A stretch of 64,000 bases of DNA from the NCBI GenBank assembly GCA_019321725.1, contig CM033109.1, positions 23,033,993 to 23,097,992 of the forward strand, read 5' to 3'. Below, piece after piece: positions 1 through 15,500 of the stretch. The notes beneath the pieces are model-generated. The model had not been told where the DNA came from and ran no database searches. It saw nothing but the letters and a program-made list of their open reading frames with translations. This stretch comes from Paulownia fortunei. Taxonomy: Eukaryota > Streptophyta > Magnoliopsida > Lamiales > Paulowniaceae. The position numbers were made by a program, and so were the translations under genes. The first letter of the stretch is position 1; every line of letters begins with the position of its first letter.

Positions 1-539
1 AGCAATGAGTTCACCGACTATTATAATATACAAAAGAAAGCAAAACTCAATTTTTAACATAAGAACAGCTGTAAGGTACTACTTGATAAACAAACAGCTA
101 TACAAAAATTTACTTAGAAAAGAGGTAGGTTGTGGGTTCAAAACTTGAGAGGAGGGAAGAAAAGTTGCAATAGAAGAATGATACAGAATACTGGAAGGAA
201 GTCATCACTTGATTTTCAAACAAAAAGGCAATAGTCACTCTTCCAATGCAAGCAAAGACCTACATACAAGGTTCTTGAAACTAAATGGATCTCATAAGAG
301 TGGGCTTCTTTTGACTAAAATGATAATAAGAAACATAGGATGAAGATCACAAACTATCTTTGATATGAGAAATGTGATGTGAGATGAGGAAAATTTAAAA
401 ATTATAAGATGAATAAAGAACTTTTATGTGCAGTGATCTGTTTAGGGCAATATCTCATAACCAAACAATTTTGTGAAACTAGTTTACATCAATCACTTAA
501 AAGTAATGATTAATTGAGCAATATCTCATTGTGTCTCAC
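1..539. other. Intron or downstream part of the VPS50 gene, nothing else seen
   Basis: The exon at 540-610 ends in a normal donor read on the minus strand, and no exon continuing the syndetin C-terminal domain could be read in the remaining 539 bases. I take this as intron sequence. No repeat or RNA gene is apparent. Confidence 0.5.
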
Positions 540-3500
540 CCATCGATGTGGAGTAGCAGCTTTGCCGTTGTTCTATGAATGTGCTGAGTAAGTTCCGGAA
601 CAGCATCCACCTGTCAAAAAATGGCCAGTCAAACAACTGCAAACAACTTTGTTCAGGCAGAGAACTAATAACGGTGAAACTAACAATATCATTATTTTCT
701 GAAGAATGTAACTTTGAGAATGATGATAGCAGTGATTATGACAAAGATAATGATAAGCAAGGAGAAAGAAACCCAACTACTGGATTATGCAATAATTACA
801 AATATCATTGAGTACTGTATAAAATGCAAAAATGGTAATATTCCAAGTCAGCTTGAGGAATGAAAGAGCTATCATTGGTCAATCAAAATCAAGCAATTTC
901 TTAGATGCGGCAAGCTAGAAACTGCCACCATTTTCAGAATAGTGAATATCTAACCATACTAGTTTCCCTCACTAAGTTAATGAATTACTTGAACAAATGG
1001 ATCTGAAGCACAACTACTATCCTAATGCAAGTGCAAAACATACCAAATGCACATAGAAGTCCTCAACTACGGCTCCATTATTCTGCAGAAGCCTTGATTG
1101 AAGATGGGCTTTAGATCTATGCAATAATTGAGCAACAAGAGATATAGTGTCGGCCCCAGCACATCTTTCCTGCAGCATTACATCAAAGTAAATTACTATC
1201 ATAATAGTCAAAATGCGATTCCCAATCAGAACAATTTTACATTGATATAATTATTCTATGTAGTAATCAAAATGGGACACTTTAACCAGAATACGTTTAG
1301 ATTTTTATAATAATGTAGATATAATTTTTCTGATGCATGTTGAGGTATGCTAGAACCTGCTTGAGGCTGAGGAAGAAAAAAGGGGAGACAAATCACAAAT
1401 CGCCTTTATTAATTTAACATCTCCTTTCAGCCTAGACTATTTTAATGGGATGTATAATAAAGGCTCTAGAATCAATTTGGTTCATAGAAGAATGACTTAG
1501 GATACATGACACAGAAGGCTAAAATGTAAGTTGAAGGAATTTGCAGGAATATTTTCAAAGCACAAAATCGTTCAAACCCCAGTCTCGTATAGAAATCCAT
1601 ATGCAAACCGATTCCAGCTAATGGAGCTACTTCAGATTTCCATAGCCTACTCCAATAACAGGTTTGTTTGATGCTACCCAAGTGGGTAGTGCCTACATGT
1701 ACTGGGTGAGTTGTTGGATTATCAAATGATGATGCTACACAATGTTGGAATCATCATTGGAAATCCAACAGCTCACCCACTAAATTTAGCACTCAAATGA
1801 TGAGGACATGCACTGTTGACATCATCATTTAGAATCGAACAGCTCACACTATACTGTGCACTACCCACTTATGTAGCATCAAACAAACCCCAATATCAAA
1901 GGTTAGCACTCAAATGATGATGACATGCACTGTTGACATCATCATTTAGAATTGAACAGCTCACACTATACTGTGCACTACCCACTTATGTAGCATCAAA
2001 CAAACCCCAATATCAAAGGTGTAACTTAAGACCAATTGTAAAGGGGAGAGGGGCCAGGGAAACAAGGAGCAGAATAAAATATCCAGAAATGGATGGGTTC
2101 CAACTTCAAACTTATGTAAACTAAAGAACCACTTCATGGACTAAGACATTATAAGGCATGCTGCAAGTAAACATCAAAACCCACAGAAACTCACATACCC
2201 AGGATGTTCTCATAGTTCAAAACAACCTACGGAAAGACAATCCATAACTTGACTGTGGAGGTTTAGAGTGCTATCAGAACAATATATGTGAAACGTTAGA
2301 GTAGAATAATTGCTTTGTGTTTTTGTAAAAAAATCAGAAAAGAATCTGAGGAGAAACTTGCACCCTAAACTTATACAGTCACTAAGCGAAAACCATTTAT
2401 ACACAAAGGATAGGCATTACTGCAGCATGCCATTGGCATATATACCTTAAGCCCAAAAGATGTGTGATTCAAGTGACTGGGAGGACTGGTAGGGGTCACA
2501 TCCATATGCATGAATGATGCACTCGAAGAAGTTGGGGACGAAGAAGACATTGGTGTAGACTGAGGTTTTATCCACTGGTCACAATCTTGTGTAATTCTTG
2601 ATAGTGCAGTCTTTAGCTTGTCTGAGGAACATAAACAAAAAGATGTTTAGGAGAAGGCGCCTACTCCAAACATGCTGTATCAATTTTCCTTTTTTGGAAG
2701 AAAGCAGAAACATGAAATGCTATGATATCAAGGGCTAAACAATACTTACAAGGAAGAGAGTCATTAAAGCCTTTTCCACTAGGTGGAGTATTATGCTCAC
2801 AGAACGACTCAAATACAAAGTGGAAAAAGATCTCAAACAACTGGCAAATTCCCTGTTGACATAATAACAATTCTATTAATAAAAAAACCTAATAAGCGAG
2901 ACAGATAAAGAAACACAGATACACACACATCAAGATAAATGGGAGAACAACTAAAAGCATTTTTTCCAGAAAAGAAACCATCACACATGAGCCTACCTTA
3001 AAAAACTCAACATTGACGATCTCCAATTTCTGCATCAGTCGTGCATATTTGTCCATCAATCTGACTCATAAACAGCAGTAAAGCTTAATGTTTATATGAA
3101 AATTATAGCATTTTATAGATTCAGAATTGAAGAATCTAGAGCTCACCTCAGGAGACTAAGTGAAGATCCTGTTTGTGCTGTCATTTCTTCATCATTCCCA
3201 CGTAAAGAGTTATGCCTTGAATGACTTGGTTTGGAAATACGACTAGGAAGCTGACTATCTTCGTCAATAAAATCGGCATGGAGATCTTCATTTTCATCTT
3301 CTGAAAGACTAGTCCCATTAATATGCTTTACATCACCACTTTTTGAAGAAGATTTAGTGTGCTGGGGTATCTTATCAGTATTTCCAGCTCCTTCTGTGGC
3401 CAAACCATTGGGGTGAAAGGAGTCTGAATAATCCTCAGAACTGCCATTCAGTTTTGACAAAAATGGGTTTCCGTTTTCCTGCCAATATGAAAATCCACCC

Positions 3501-6500
3501 CTCTTTGACCCATTAACAACTGGACCAACTGATCTACTGTCATGCAGTGATCTGGCACTAGGAGAACTATCAGATGAAACAATGAGAGCTGCTCCATCGC
3601 CAACTAGTCCCGGAAAACTAACTACTTGAATTGTGTCTGGAGGCATTATCTGCCAATTCTCCTTCTCCATCACCATTTTTAAAGCCTGGAAGACAGACAA
3701 TGATATAAGTCTATGTTGAATGGAAAAAAGAACTTGAGCAAGAATAAATATGTTGTTGAGGTAACTGACATTTTCACTTCCACTAACAAATATGTTGGAG
3801 AAAATTGACGAACTTTTTACTCTTACAGATAAGCATATCATGTTGCAAGAAAAATCATTATTGCGCAAAAAAGCATTTCAGTGCTGGAGTTTTTATACTA
3901 ATGTCAAATTTGGCACATGATTTCATTACAGATAAGCAAAGTTAGTACAAAGTGACAGATATCATCGAACTAATCTAAATATCAAGCCAATGGCCTGTAT
4001 AGAAGACAATTTATGGTCACTTTGGAAGTGAAAAGTAAAACTAAAGACAAATAAAAAGGAGAGTCAACAGAACAAAAATAAGAATTTTTTTAAAAAAAAA
4101 AAAAGGAAAAAGAGAAATGAAAACCAGAAACCTGCCATTTCTTTCTTCTCAGTCATTACAACAGTGCTTGCCAGTCAAACCATGATTGCTACCCCTCTAA
4201 AGAAACTACCACCATCTTTCAGCACCATCATTCCCATCTCACCAGCTTTTACCACCCCTACTTCTCTCCCCGTTTTGCCACCTCAATCCACATTTTTCAA
4301 AATCCCTAATTTTGTTGATAGTCAAATGGCAACTCAGGCCCATCACTGGCCACCCAAAAGCACTGGCATTAGGGCCTGTCGTGTGCAAACACTCCAAATT
4401 CTTATTCCAACACAAATATCCATAGACAAATGCCACCATGCTAAGCAAAAACTCTCTTTTTTTCTGAATCTATGGCAAAGAAGCAACATGGAATAATAAT
4501 AAATTCCCTCAATCTTGAAGGTTTCTGTCAGGCCAAGAGTTCATTGTCTGGCACATGAATCAAGGTATGCATGCAAATTGCATGCAGAGAGGAATTCTAA
4601 TTGGAGAATACAAATTTCAGTTAGGAACTCTTAACTTTCATGAGGTCGAAATCAAGTTTGTGAGTGAATACGATATTACTGTTTCTATGACTTCTTTTAT
4701 CTCAATTTGTGTATTGGAGGCCGCTTTGAGTATTTGAATTAACAGACTGTAAGTAGCAAGGGTAAAAAGAAGGAAGTGTGAATAGGGTCGTTACCAAATA
4801 TGTTGACATATCTGAGAATTTATTCTTTTCCCCTTAGTTTTTATTTTCTTTGTTAGTTCAGTTTTTTCCTTCCTTTAATTTCTATTCTATTAAAGTTTTC
4901 CTTCTCTCAATTGGTACAGTACAATGGTGTGGAACCCACAACGTTTGACAATTTCACACATTTGTACAATTCATCATACCACATTCATCTAAGAATTTGA
5001 AGAGCAAAATGCTTTTAACCAGATAAATTTAGTCATTCACGACATCCTACCATGAAATGAAACATTCAAGCAACCATAGAAGTATATCAAGCTATCAAGC
5101 AGTTACGGCATGAATGCTTTGATACATAGCACAAGGTCAGTGAGTTAGACTTACATAAATATTTTGCCGATGAAAAGCAGCAAAATAACCTTCGCAAATG
5201 GATTTAAGTTTCTGGCGGAACTCAATTGCTTCTATTCCACAAAAAGCTTCTCCAGATAGGATGAAGATACTCAGATCTTCATAATTTCTAAGAAACTGAT
5301 GAATGCTAGTCGAAGAAACTGCTGAAGAAGAAAGCAAAACTGCCACACGGCTTGTTGTAAGTTGCCAAAGGTTCCTACAACCCCTCTGTAAGGTATGTGA
5401 AACAAACGTCACCGCATCTTTTCGCAGTAAGAACCAAGGGGATCCACTACTTGATGCTCCACTTCCATCATCTCTTCCCTCATCAGTTGGATGATCCGCG
5501 AGCTTAGAACCATGGGTTCCTGTAGTATTAGAAATAGATGCAGAACTTTTTGGTGGTACTTCAACAGTGGACAAAAGAGGTCCTCTATCAGTTGATGCAG
5601 GGAATAAGCCATCTTCCGCCACAAATGTAGAAGAAACTTCTCTTGCAGGATCCTCGGAGACCCCAGATAAGTTACCATGTTGCTTACCACTGGGGTTATG
5701 GAAAGGTGATACCTGTCACAGCAAATATAGAGCTTTAAGAAAACAACTTTAATTTCTACTAGCGACGAGACAATTCAAGCATGAAATTGTGAATTCACAG
5801 GAAATGTGTACTTTCGTATCTGCAAAATACTTAGATAACAGTAGGTGTGTGAGAATCATTTTGAATGGTAATGTAAAGAGCTTGTATAGAAATGGAACCC
5901 CCATTGAAATGGTAAAAGGGCAAATAACCCCAAAGTGAAATAAAAGATAAACTAATTACGCCCCTTGTGTTTTCAAAAAAGGGCAAATAACACCAAACCT
6001 CAATTTTATCATTTATTAAATTAGAGAAAAACTTACCCTTACATATATATATGGTGTTTCAATTATTTATCATTTTTTTTCTTTTCCATAATCATTTAGA
6101 ATAATGTCAATAAACATATGTATGTAGAATCTTTATTTATTAATGTACATGCTATTTCAAAAGATACGAAATAAAATATATTCTTTTACTAACATTCTTA
6201 TTTTTTTTATTCAAAATAACATCATATATTGAAATAAAATGATAGAATTCTATAAATTTGAATCTATCTTATATAGGCATGATTAGTAAAACATGTTAAT
6301 AAAACCCTCAAATATCCACTACAGTGCATAAGCATATTGAACTTATTATGCTAAAATATAATATTTTTATTTTAAATATAAGTAATGATATCTATGATTG
6401 ATTATAAAATAAAAGTAATATATATATATATATATATTAAATATTTCGAAATAACATACATGTTATATATACTCTACATATATGTATTTAATAACTAATT

Positions 6501-9500
6501 CTTTATATGATTTTGAACAATGATAAATAAAGAAAAAAAATCATTACTATATATATAAGGGTACGCTGGTTATTTCTAATTAAAAAATTATAAAATTGAG
6601 GTTGGGTGTTATTTGCCCTTATTTTGAAAACACAAGAGGGTAATGAAGTTATTTGCCCTTTTATCATTTCACAGGGGGTACAATGCCATTTATCCAACAA
6701 AAATGGGACTAGAGAGGAATCAATGCAGGACATTCCATCCTTGGTATGACCAAAGGTGAAGAATTGAATAGGAACTTAAAACCTGATTCCATTCACATGC
6801 TCCGTATGGGCCAATGAGATAATAAAATGTTGGGTTGGGGAAAAATGAGGCAATTGTACGCATGCATATCTCATAATATTGAAAGTACTAAACTAAATCC
6901 ACTTTTGGGAACACACTTGATTTGACAGTAACCCATTTAAGTTAAAATACAAGAAATTACGACTAAGATCAATTATGATACACTTCTTCAATCAACCAAG
7001 AAGTAACTATTTAAAATGGAATGGTGCAGAGACAGTGACAGGATATGGGCAGCTGGTCCAAGGGGATTATTGAGAATTGGACTGAAGATGGCAATGGTGG
7101 CTCCTATTCTATGCACTTTGATGCATGAATAGGTTTATGATGGTCAAGGGACCAAAGGTGGTTGCTGGAAGATTCTGAGCTGTATATACAATTTCTGTGT
7201 GTGAAGGCACCTTTCCATGTATTGTTGAGGAAGCAATGGGACTGAGGGAAGGAGGTGGGCCGGAGTGGTGGCTTGAGCTCTGGGTAGTAGTGGAAGGAAA
7301 GTTTTCAAAGGATAAGAGATGGATTGATATGAGGAGGACAAGGGTTAAACATCATCATTTCTTGAAATTTTTGAGGTAGATTTGTTGGTTTAAAAATATG
7401 ATTCATTCCCAAGGGTTTGGCAATTGGCAAATCCAAGGGGTTAGGGGCCTGCTAGCACCATGTTTCTTGGGGTATGGGAATAACCTACGCCTCATACTAC
7501 AGAAAACGGCCTAAACAGCCACGAGTGGGCCATTGGAAATTAAACGAAAAACAAACATTTATGATAATTGAGCCAGTAGTAGGCTATCATCTAGAAATTT
7601 CAACTTAGTTGCCATAATGTCGGAAGGAGCATGGTAAGTTTTATTTGATTGACAAACTAAAAGACCCATTTCAAACAAGGTGACCCCAGAATCCTCCCTT
7701 TGATGAGCCCATGTGAGTCAACCATGATCTCACTGCCAATGCTCTTTCATAACAAGCAATCCAATTGAGAGTAAGATGCTGAAACAAGGCAAGCTTTTCA
7801 GAGCAAAGGTACAATAATCTGCATCTGAACATTTTGACATTAAGCACAAGAAATGTCCTTCAAGGTGACTGTTCAACAAATAGCTTTTCCCAAGCATAGG
7901 AGCAGCTTTACATAGGCAATAGATACAAGATAAACATATAAACAAGATGTGGCTATCTAATAGCCGCAATGGTGATAAGTGAATTATAAACGAAATATGT
8001 TATAATAATATATGCCAACAATCATAAATTGTAGCCAGATTACTGATTCTCATAAAAAAGAAAAAGATAAAAAGAAAGAGATAAACACACACAATAGAGA
8101 GCAGGTGAGTGATAACTTACTTTGTCTTCTAGTTGGAAGCTCGTTATTGCATAATATGAACACATCAGCTTAAAGAGAGCAGCTAGTGTTGCTAGTAAAC
8201 ATTGCCTGAACTTGGATTCAGGTATCCGAATGCACAAATCACTATAGGTAAGCCTGGTCAGGGACATTGAAGACAAACTATGATCACATCTAGGCAAAAA
8301 AATTGAAGGGTGGAAAAAGGAACACCGAAGTATAAAATATATCCTAGGGCCTTTAAAATACTGGATAAATATAGCTCATACCTACTAGTTTGCGTATTGG
8401 GATTTTCAACATCCTGCAGTAAATCAAGCTTTTAATTTCAAGCATATATGAAGCGCACAATGTTTAATGAAGACATAAAAGTAAGGAGAATCTAAAAAAC
8501 TACTGAATTTGGAAGTTAGAAAAGAAGTCCTATATATAATACAAAAATAGTACAAGATGCAGTGTTTTAGGAGTAGTACGACTCTTTTTGTTATGCTACT
8601 TATGTGCTTCTTTCAGATAACTGCATGAGCAGTGCACTTCACCAGATTAGTGATTGTCTGGTAATGGCTTCTACATGTCTCAGCTCATATCAGTAAGATT
8701 GATATGGTTCATGCATAGGCTACCACAGAAAAAATAATAATAAACAGAGGATGCAAAAAGAAACTCTATGAAAAAGAAAGATGAGAAAGAACAGGTATTC
8801 ACTAAGGAATTTACAGCAGGGGTAAGTAGTGTTTTCTTTTTTTTTTTTTTTGTGTGTGTGTGTGTTGGGGTGGGGGAGGGGTTGCGGATGGAGTAGGGGA
8901 GATTTCCACAGATCTTCAGATAGAGCACAAATATAGTCATACGATCTCTCTAAACTCCCACAATCCCCACTGAACTACATAATAACTGAAATGCCTTCTC
9001 AAAAGTAATTATGGTGTATGTTGAAGGTCACAATGAGGTTAGATGATTAAATTACAGATTTATTTCATGCCTATTTGCTTGTCTACTATTTGTTCAATTA
9101 GCCTAGTTCAATTGGATATACCACAAAGTGCTTGCTAAACTAATACTTCAAGAAGTACAGAAAGCGTACCTCTTGTAAAATGGTCCTCAATGCAGATTGA
9201 CTTTCAGAGAGAACCTCCTGCATGAAGAAGCTTTGTATCTTTTCAGCTAGACCAGAAACATCGCCTATTAGTGCATACGCATCGACCACCTGCAGATAAG
9301 AGTAAATAAATCAAGCTTAATTTTGCACCCAAAGTATCAATTAGATGCATGTTTGCTCATGAGCGTGAACCTGAGAAGGTCATAGTAGAAAATGATGTAC
9401 TATTTTTTTTTTAAAACAAGGAAGAAACCTATTCTCTTTTCTGACAAAACCAACCAAGCCTAGGAGTCCTATTCTCACAGGAAAATGTGCAAAAATTTAA

Positions 9501-12500
9501 ACCATTTTCATAGTCAGGTTATTACAAATGGACAAAACCTGTTCATGTTCAAGATTTGAAATGTCATGACCAGTAAATATTAGTGTATGATATGATTCAA
9601 CTGAACAATTTGTGACAAATAACTTAGAGCAAAGAGAATAGTTATACTAACCCAACAAGCCCAGCAAAACTGTCACATGAAATCTTTTTCATGTTAATAG
9701 CTTCACTTTGACATACTAGACAAACTTCACCTTTCTAGGGGAAAAAAAGGTGAATGAAGGGGATGTGCTCTTCTATCAAATATGATTATATGTTAAGACT
9801 TATTATCTTAATTTTTTATTTTGCTGTCACTTTGATTGATATAGAGATGTTTCATTATTTCTCATTAACAATCAAGATAAGGCCAAACAATGCTCAAAGG
9901 AACCTCTGAACATTTGAGTGACTCAAGATTCAACTGAATTCTCCCAGTTGTGCTGCTTCTGAGGAGCCTTATATGGTCCCCTTGTCTTTGGATATCTGGA
10001 ATTTCCACAGAAATTCCACAAAATACTCATTTTCTCATGTCTTTATGCATTAATGACAAATGAGACCCAAGGGAAAATTAAAACAAAGAGAAGCACAGTC
10101 TCTTACAATAATGAAAAGAAATCATGCATGAAATAACCGTAACAGATGAGGTATGCATGCAAATATCTTGCACCAAATTGAGGACAAAGAGAAGGAGTAG
10201 AATGCGCTTCGATGAAAGATAGCAACAATTGTATTACACAAGAAAAAAGCAATCTATAAGAGGTGCACCAGCTATATAGATCCTCAGCAGCCCTATTAAT
10301 TAGTAATTTTAATCTACAAATATGAAGGAATAAGTATCCAGAAGGTTGAGGCAGAAAAGGAGTGGGTTAACTGTCAAGTAGGACTTTTATCAATTACAAT
10401 TCTTCCTAATTATATAAAGGAAATCTGGGACTAACAGTGAGATAGCCATCCTCTTTGAAGTCCTGGCACACTTCTAATAGAAGTGAATCCAGCTTTTGAA
10501 GAGTTTTTCCCAACCAAACCTGCAAAAAATTGACGTATTGGAACCAGAGAACAATTTAATGAACCCCATGGACATGAAAAGAGAAGAATTGTGTAATCTT
10601 GTAAGAGACCACAAAACCAAACCAAAGAAAGATCTATATACATAAATATAGAGGGAGCACAAGCACCCAGATTTAAGAAACGAAGAGCATGTTTCTTTTT
10701 TGTATTTTCAAAAAAACTGTATCCAAGTGCTCACAATTCACCTCAACACCACGGCTCATCTCTTGTACTGCAGAAAGGTCTGACAATCTATCTAGAAGTT
10801 GCAAATATTCAGACAGTACTTGGAAAGCCTGAAAATGTACAGGTTACACATTTAGCAATAATGTTTCAACTACACATGAGCATGCAATAGGGGAAGCACA
10901 AACTCTGCTTGGAAGAATAAAAAAAACAAGAACTGGAAAGGTCCTTCCTCTAAAATCTATATCTAAAGTGAAGTACCTTAGAGAAATTCCCTTCCTCAAC
11001 ACAAGTTTCAAGAGCCACTTGCATGTCCACTGCACGACGAAGCTCAGTTAGGATGGGGAGCATGTCCTGCAAGTTACAATAAAACAATATAGGTAATAAA
11101 AGTATCACTCCATGACAGAACATCCAATGCACTAGTTGTGAGATGATTAAACCAATAAAAACATTATTGCACCATTTGTCTCTTCGATTTTGCTAAGAAA
11201 ATCATAGGTAAAGTCTCTCCATAGCATGTGAATCCAAATATAAACACAATAAGTGTACCAAATGGAAATATTTAACAATAAATTAAATTTATTGCCTTTA
11301 ATTTTACTCGAAGTTGGACAAATTAGGAAGAAGTTAAAGATTGGCTTTATACTGGGAGGGAAGATGCAATGATAATCTGCTTTCTGTTTTTTTCCCTTTT
11401 TCCTTTGTGAAATCCAAGATGCAAATGGAATTGAAATAAATCTTACTTATTAGGAATGTGTGATTACGGTCAGTAAGGTCAGAAAAAAATAAAAGATGAA
11501 ATGAGAAATTCATAGTAAAGCTATTCAAGACCTGTCATAATCAATTTTGGCTAAATAAACATTTTTCGTTTAAACATCATCTTGAGAAAATCATTTTCAC
11601 TAATGTCACAGGTTTGGAGTCCTTCGAAGGTCCAAAGCAAAAATATAATAATCAACAACGGAAAGGAATAACATTCTCTTTAGAATATGTGCACTCTATA
11701 GTAAATCATGATCTGGATGCACTCAGAATACCTGTAAACAAGTTTTTTATGCAGGGTTTGGGTGGGAGGGGAAAATGAATAAGAAACACAGATTGCAGGA
11801 ACAATAAATTGTATAAATTTTCAGGTAAAAAATTACCAGAAGGGCTTGTTTCTTTTTGGAATTTTCCGTAACAATGAGATCCCTAGACACCTCATTCCTT
11901 GATGAGGTAAGGCGCCTTCTCCCATTCTGCACACAACATAAAAATAAGTATGATGACAATCTTAGCTTTTCAAGAAAACTATCGTCTGTTGATCAGGACC
12001 CGTTGGGTACACTTCCCAAAATTTGTGAGAAGGCATGTTTCAATAGTAATTTTGAATAATAATTTCCATGTTTTCTAGTAACGATAACTCTACTTGGTTA
12101 GCTTGATCTGGCTACTGCTGCATGATAGGAGAAAATTTATAAGAAGATAAAAGGAAAGAATGAACATGTGTTAGTTTGACAGTTTGTGTTACGGATTTAG
12201 GTAGAATTTTGTGATCTGTTACTCAGAAATTGGGTATTGCTAAAGCTATTAGGAAATAGGATGTTCTAGGGTCATAATTCGGATAATATAAACAAATTTT
12301 GGCAGAAAATGCATGTCCACGTGTTTTTCACATCTGAAACACTTTACAGAGTTTAGCACAGACAACCAGGCAAAAGCTTGAGTTTAGCATGTGTTCATCA
12401 AATGTATCAGCAAGCATTCAAAGTTATGCTACTCTAAATGCCAACAGTTCAATGGTAAAAGAGTCACCTGCTTACCATGCAAATAACATTTGCAATCTTC

Positions 12501-15500
12501 AAGTCCTTCTCTAATTCTCTTACCAGATTCATCCCCTTCACTGAAACAAGTATCCAACAACAATTCAGGATGCAGGAATAGAAGAAGTTTCATTTAAGCA
12601 AACACTTATGCATGATAAGGACAGGGAGGGTGACAAAAACGTGAACAAATATCGAAAAAAAAATGCAGCGAATTGATTCCAAGAGCCAAGCAACGAAGAT
12701 AGATGAGACAGAAATTCATTCCGCCAAATTCAAGGATACAAGATTTGAATGAGAAGTAACAAATAAACAATACACTTATGCATCATAAAAAGGCCAGGCA
12801 GAATGACAAGAATGCGATGCAAAATCAGAAAAATAATGTAGCCAATCAACTCAATGCATCAAAGCAAGGAAATTAAATGAGAGCAAAATTAACTAACCCA
12901 CGTTTATCCCAAATGACACATAGTGAGTGAAATCTTACCTGTATGGAATGTTGCAACATAGATGTAAGAAAATATGCTAAAACCAAGATAAAGACACCAT
13001 AAAATGCAACATATAGTAGAAGCTCCTCCAGATAGGAACCAATGATAATTTTCCTAGGTATTGAGGTAGAGCGAACATGTTGGATACATTGAAGTCGGAA
13101 GAAATTGAAGATATATCTTTATGCCAGAAATGTGTCATGCAGGGTATAAAACTTCAGAGAAATGTTCTCCGAGAAACTTGCCCCACCAGCACAATTATTA
13201 CATTGAATTTTATGGCCTCCATAGCCACGAAATTGTAAATACAAAATATTATATTGAAAAAGGAGAGGGAACTAAAACCCAAAGCACAAATTCAAACTGC
13301 AACTGTTCTTTAAGTTAAAGAAACTAAGGCTTCCAAATGATGTTAGGTTTTTAGTAGAAAACAAATCTGTTAGGTTTTAAGTAAAGAACAGCAGATATAA
13401 CAGGCCTTTCACTTGCATAGAAAAGTAAAAGCCTGGCAATGATTAAATAAGCCAATTCTAAGTGGAACAAATGGTGTTCAACACTTCCAAATAAAGAAAT
13501 TCATTTGCACATTATTTAGTAAGCTAATACCGAGAAGAGAATGACAGAGTTCACTAATTTAAGGAACTGTTTAAAGTTCCTTCATGTTTCAAACCATTCT
13601 AGAACAATTCTCACATTTATAATCATTGCCACATGTTTCCACAATTAGAGGGATAACTCAAAAGTATTAAACCAAGCAACATATAGCAAACTATGACTTA
13701 GATCTGAAGAACATATTATGTAGATATTAGAAACTACACCAATAGAAGAAAAATAAAATAACTCTAGCGAGGAAGACTATTTAACATGTAGAGCAAACGG
13801 ATACGGGTGCAACATATGATACTTTGGAAGATTTCCATATAGTCCGGAAAATTTAAGGGGATTCAAAAAGGAAACCCACCCATTTCTTCATGATGTTCCA
13901 TGACATGGCGTGACAAGCGCTCAGAAATTTTATCCAATTGTGCTAGTCGAAGAGCAGCCTATAAAAGAATGCAATGCAGATTGATCTTAAATAACGAATT
14001 GATAAGATGTTTAATATTCTGGTTAACAAATGGAAGCATAGTTATGAAAGAACACAACCAGTCCCAACCCCTCAAAACCTGACAAAGAGCAGGGCAAGAA
14101 TTTCCAGGAGCAAAATGAAAAACATAAAAGGACCATAATGTAGCACTTAAAAGTCAAGTGCTTAAGTTTTGGATCTCAAATGTCAAAATCACTGCACAAT
14201 GCTAGAGACAAGGAAAAGTGAAGAACATTTTCTTAAACTGTACCAATCCAGCAAGAACATGCCTACCTCTTCTACGAATCGAATCATATCAAATTCCAGA
14301 AAAAGCATCGGGACATTAGGGGATATCTACCAAATGAAAAATATTATCACCTATGAATAATATAATTAAACATAGAATAATTGCTCATACTATTTCGTTT
14401 ACTATAAACATCTTGAAACAGTTGTCTTTTTTCCCTCATGTCCTTTAACTTCTGATTCTTTTGTGTCATATGCATGTGATAGGGACACCCAAGCTCCTTT
14501 TGGATTTCTCAGGGAAGGTCACCAAAATTTTAGCAACCATGAGTCTATACAAAATTCAGATAGCAAATTTTACCCATAAAATTTACATCTTACAGGGGAA
14601 GAAAGGCCGATAAAAGTTTATATGTACTTCAACAACAAAGAGGCAATTTCTTTCTGTAAGAACACTTTTTTTTGTACCATTACATCAATCGAAGTAATCC
14701 AGCCAGTAACAAACGAACAATGGGGACTATGCAAATCATTTATTTAGCACAAAGTTGATCTCAATTCAGCGGCCTTAACGAGTGTACAAGTAGCCAAAGA
14801 AGAAAGCACAAAATACATGAGCACATGATATCACCAAAAACATACAGAAAAGTCACAGAGATGAACACATGCATTGACACATGCATCTACCCAGAGATAC
14901 CTCCATATACAGACAAGTGCTCAATACACAGACATAAACATATAAACATCGAACAGCCAGAGGCATATATAAATGACAGAAACGAGCACATAAACACACA
15001 GAGAGATCCTTTGAACAAAACACAATGGAGAAAAAAGCACGATGCGAGCAAGAAAGAGAAGAAAGGACCCACTAATAGGTGTGCCATTAAGCAAACCAAG
15101 GGTAACAACATTAGTAAGCGAAGCACATGGAGACAAGAAAGGGATGGAATAAAGAATAATACCTTTTCCTCAAAATATGCTGGTTCATTTTCTTCAGAGG
15201 GAATTTGTTCTAAAATATGTCTAACAGGATCGAACTCCTAAGAAAGCAAATTCACAGCAGTTTTTGTTAATTGCGTGGTTTGTATTGAAAAGAATTAGGA
15301 CAGAGCAGTGGGGAAAATGCAAATAAAAACCCACACAAATCACAATAGTTGCAATAAAATTAAAAATAAGCACCATCAATTAAAGTGCAAATCCAACAAA
15401 CGAACAGAAAGGAAAATCTAGCAGATGTCATTTTGATTATTAAAAGAAAAGAACTTATCGACCAAGTCGTGTTACGTTAATTGAATAGGTGTGATTTAAA

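Noticed and set aside
4164..4496. 110-codon plus-strand frame in a VPS50 intron
   Set aside because: There is no domain and no splice or promoter context. The complementary frame is equally open, as expected by chance in a Pro/Thr-rich composition.
14825..15241. 138-codon plus-strand open frame
   Set aside because: It lies antisense across a VPS50 intron and exon 15163-15237, is made of low-complexity repeats of TAAACAC/ACACA type, and has no domain.
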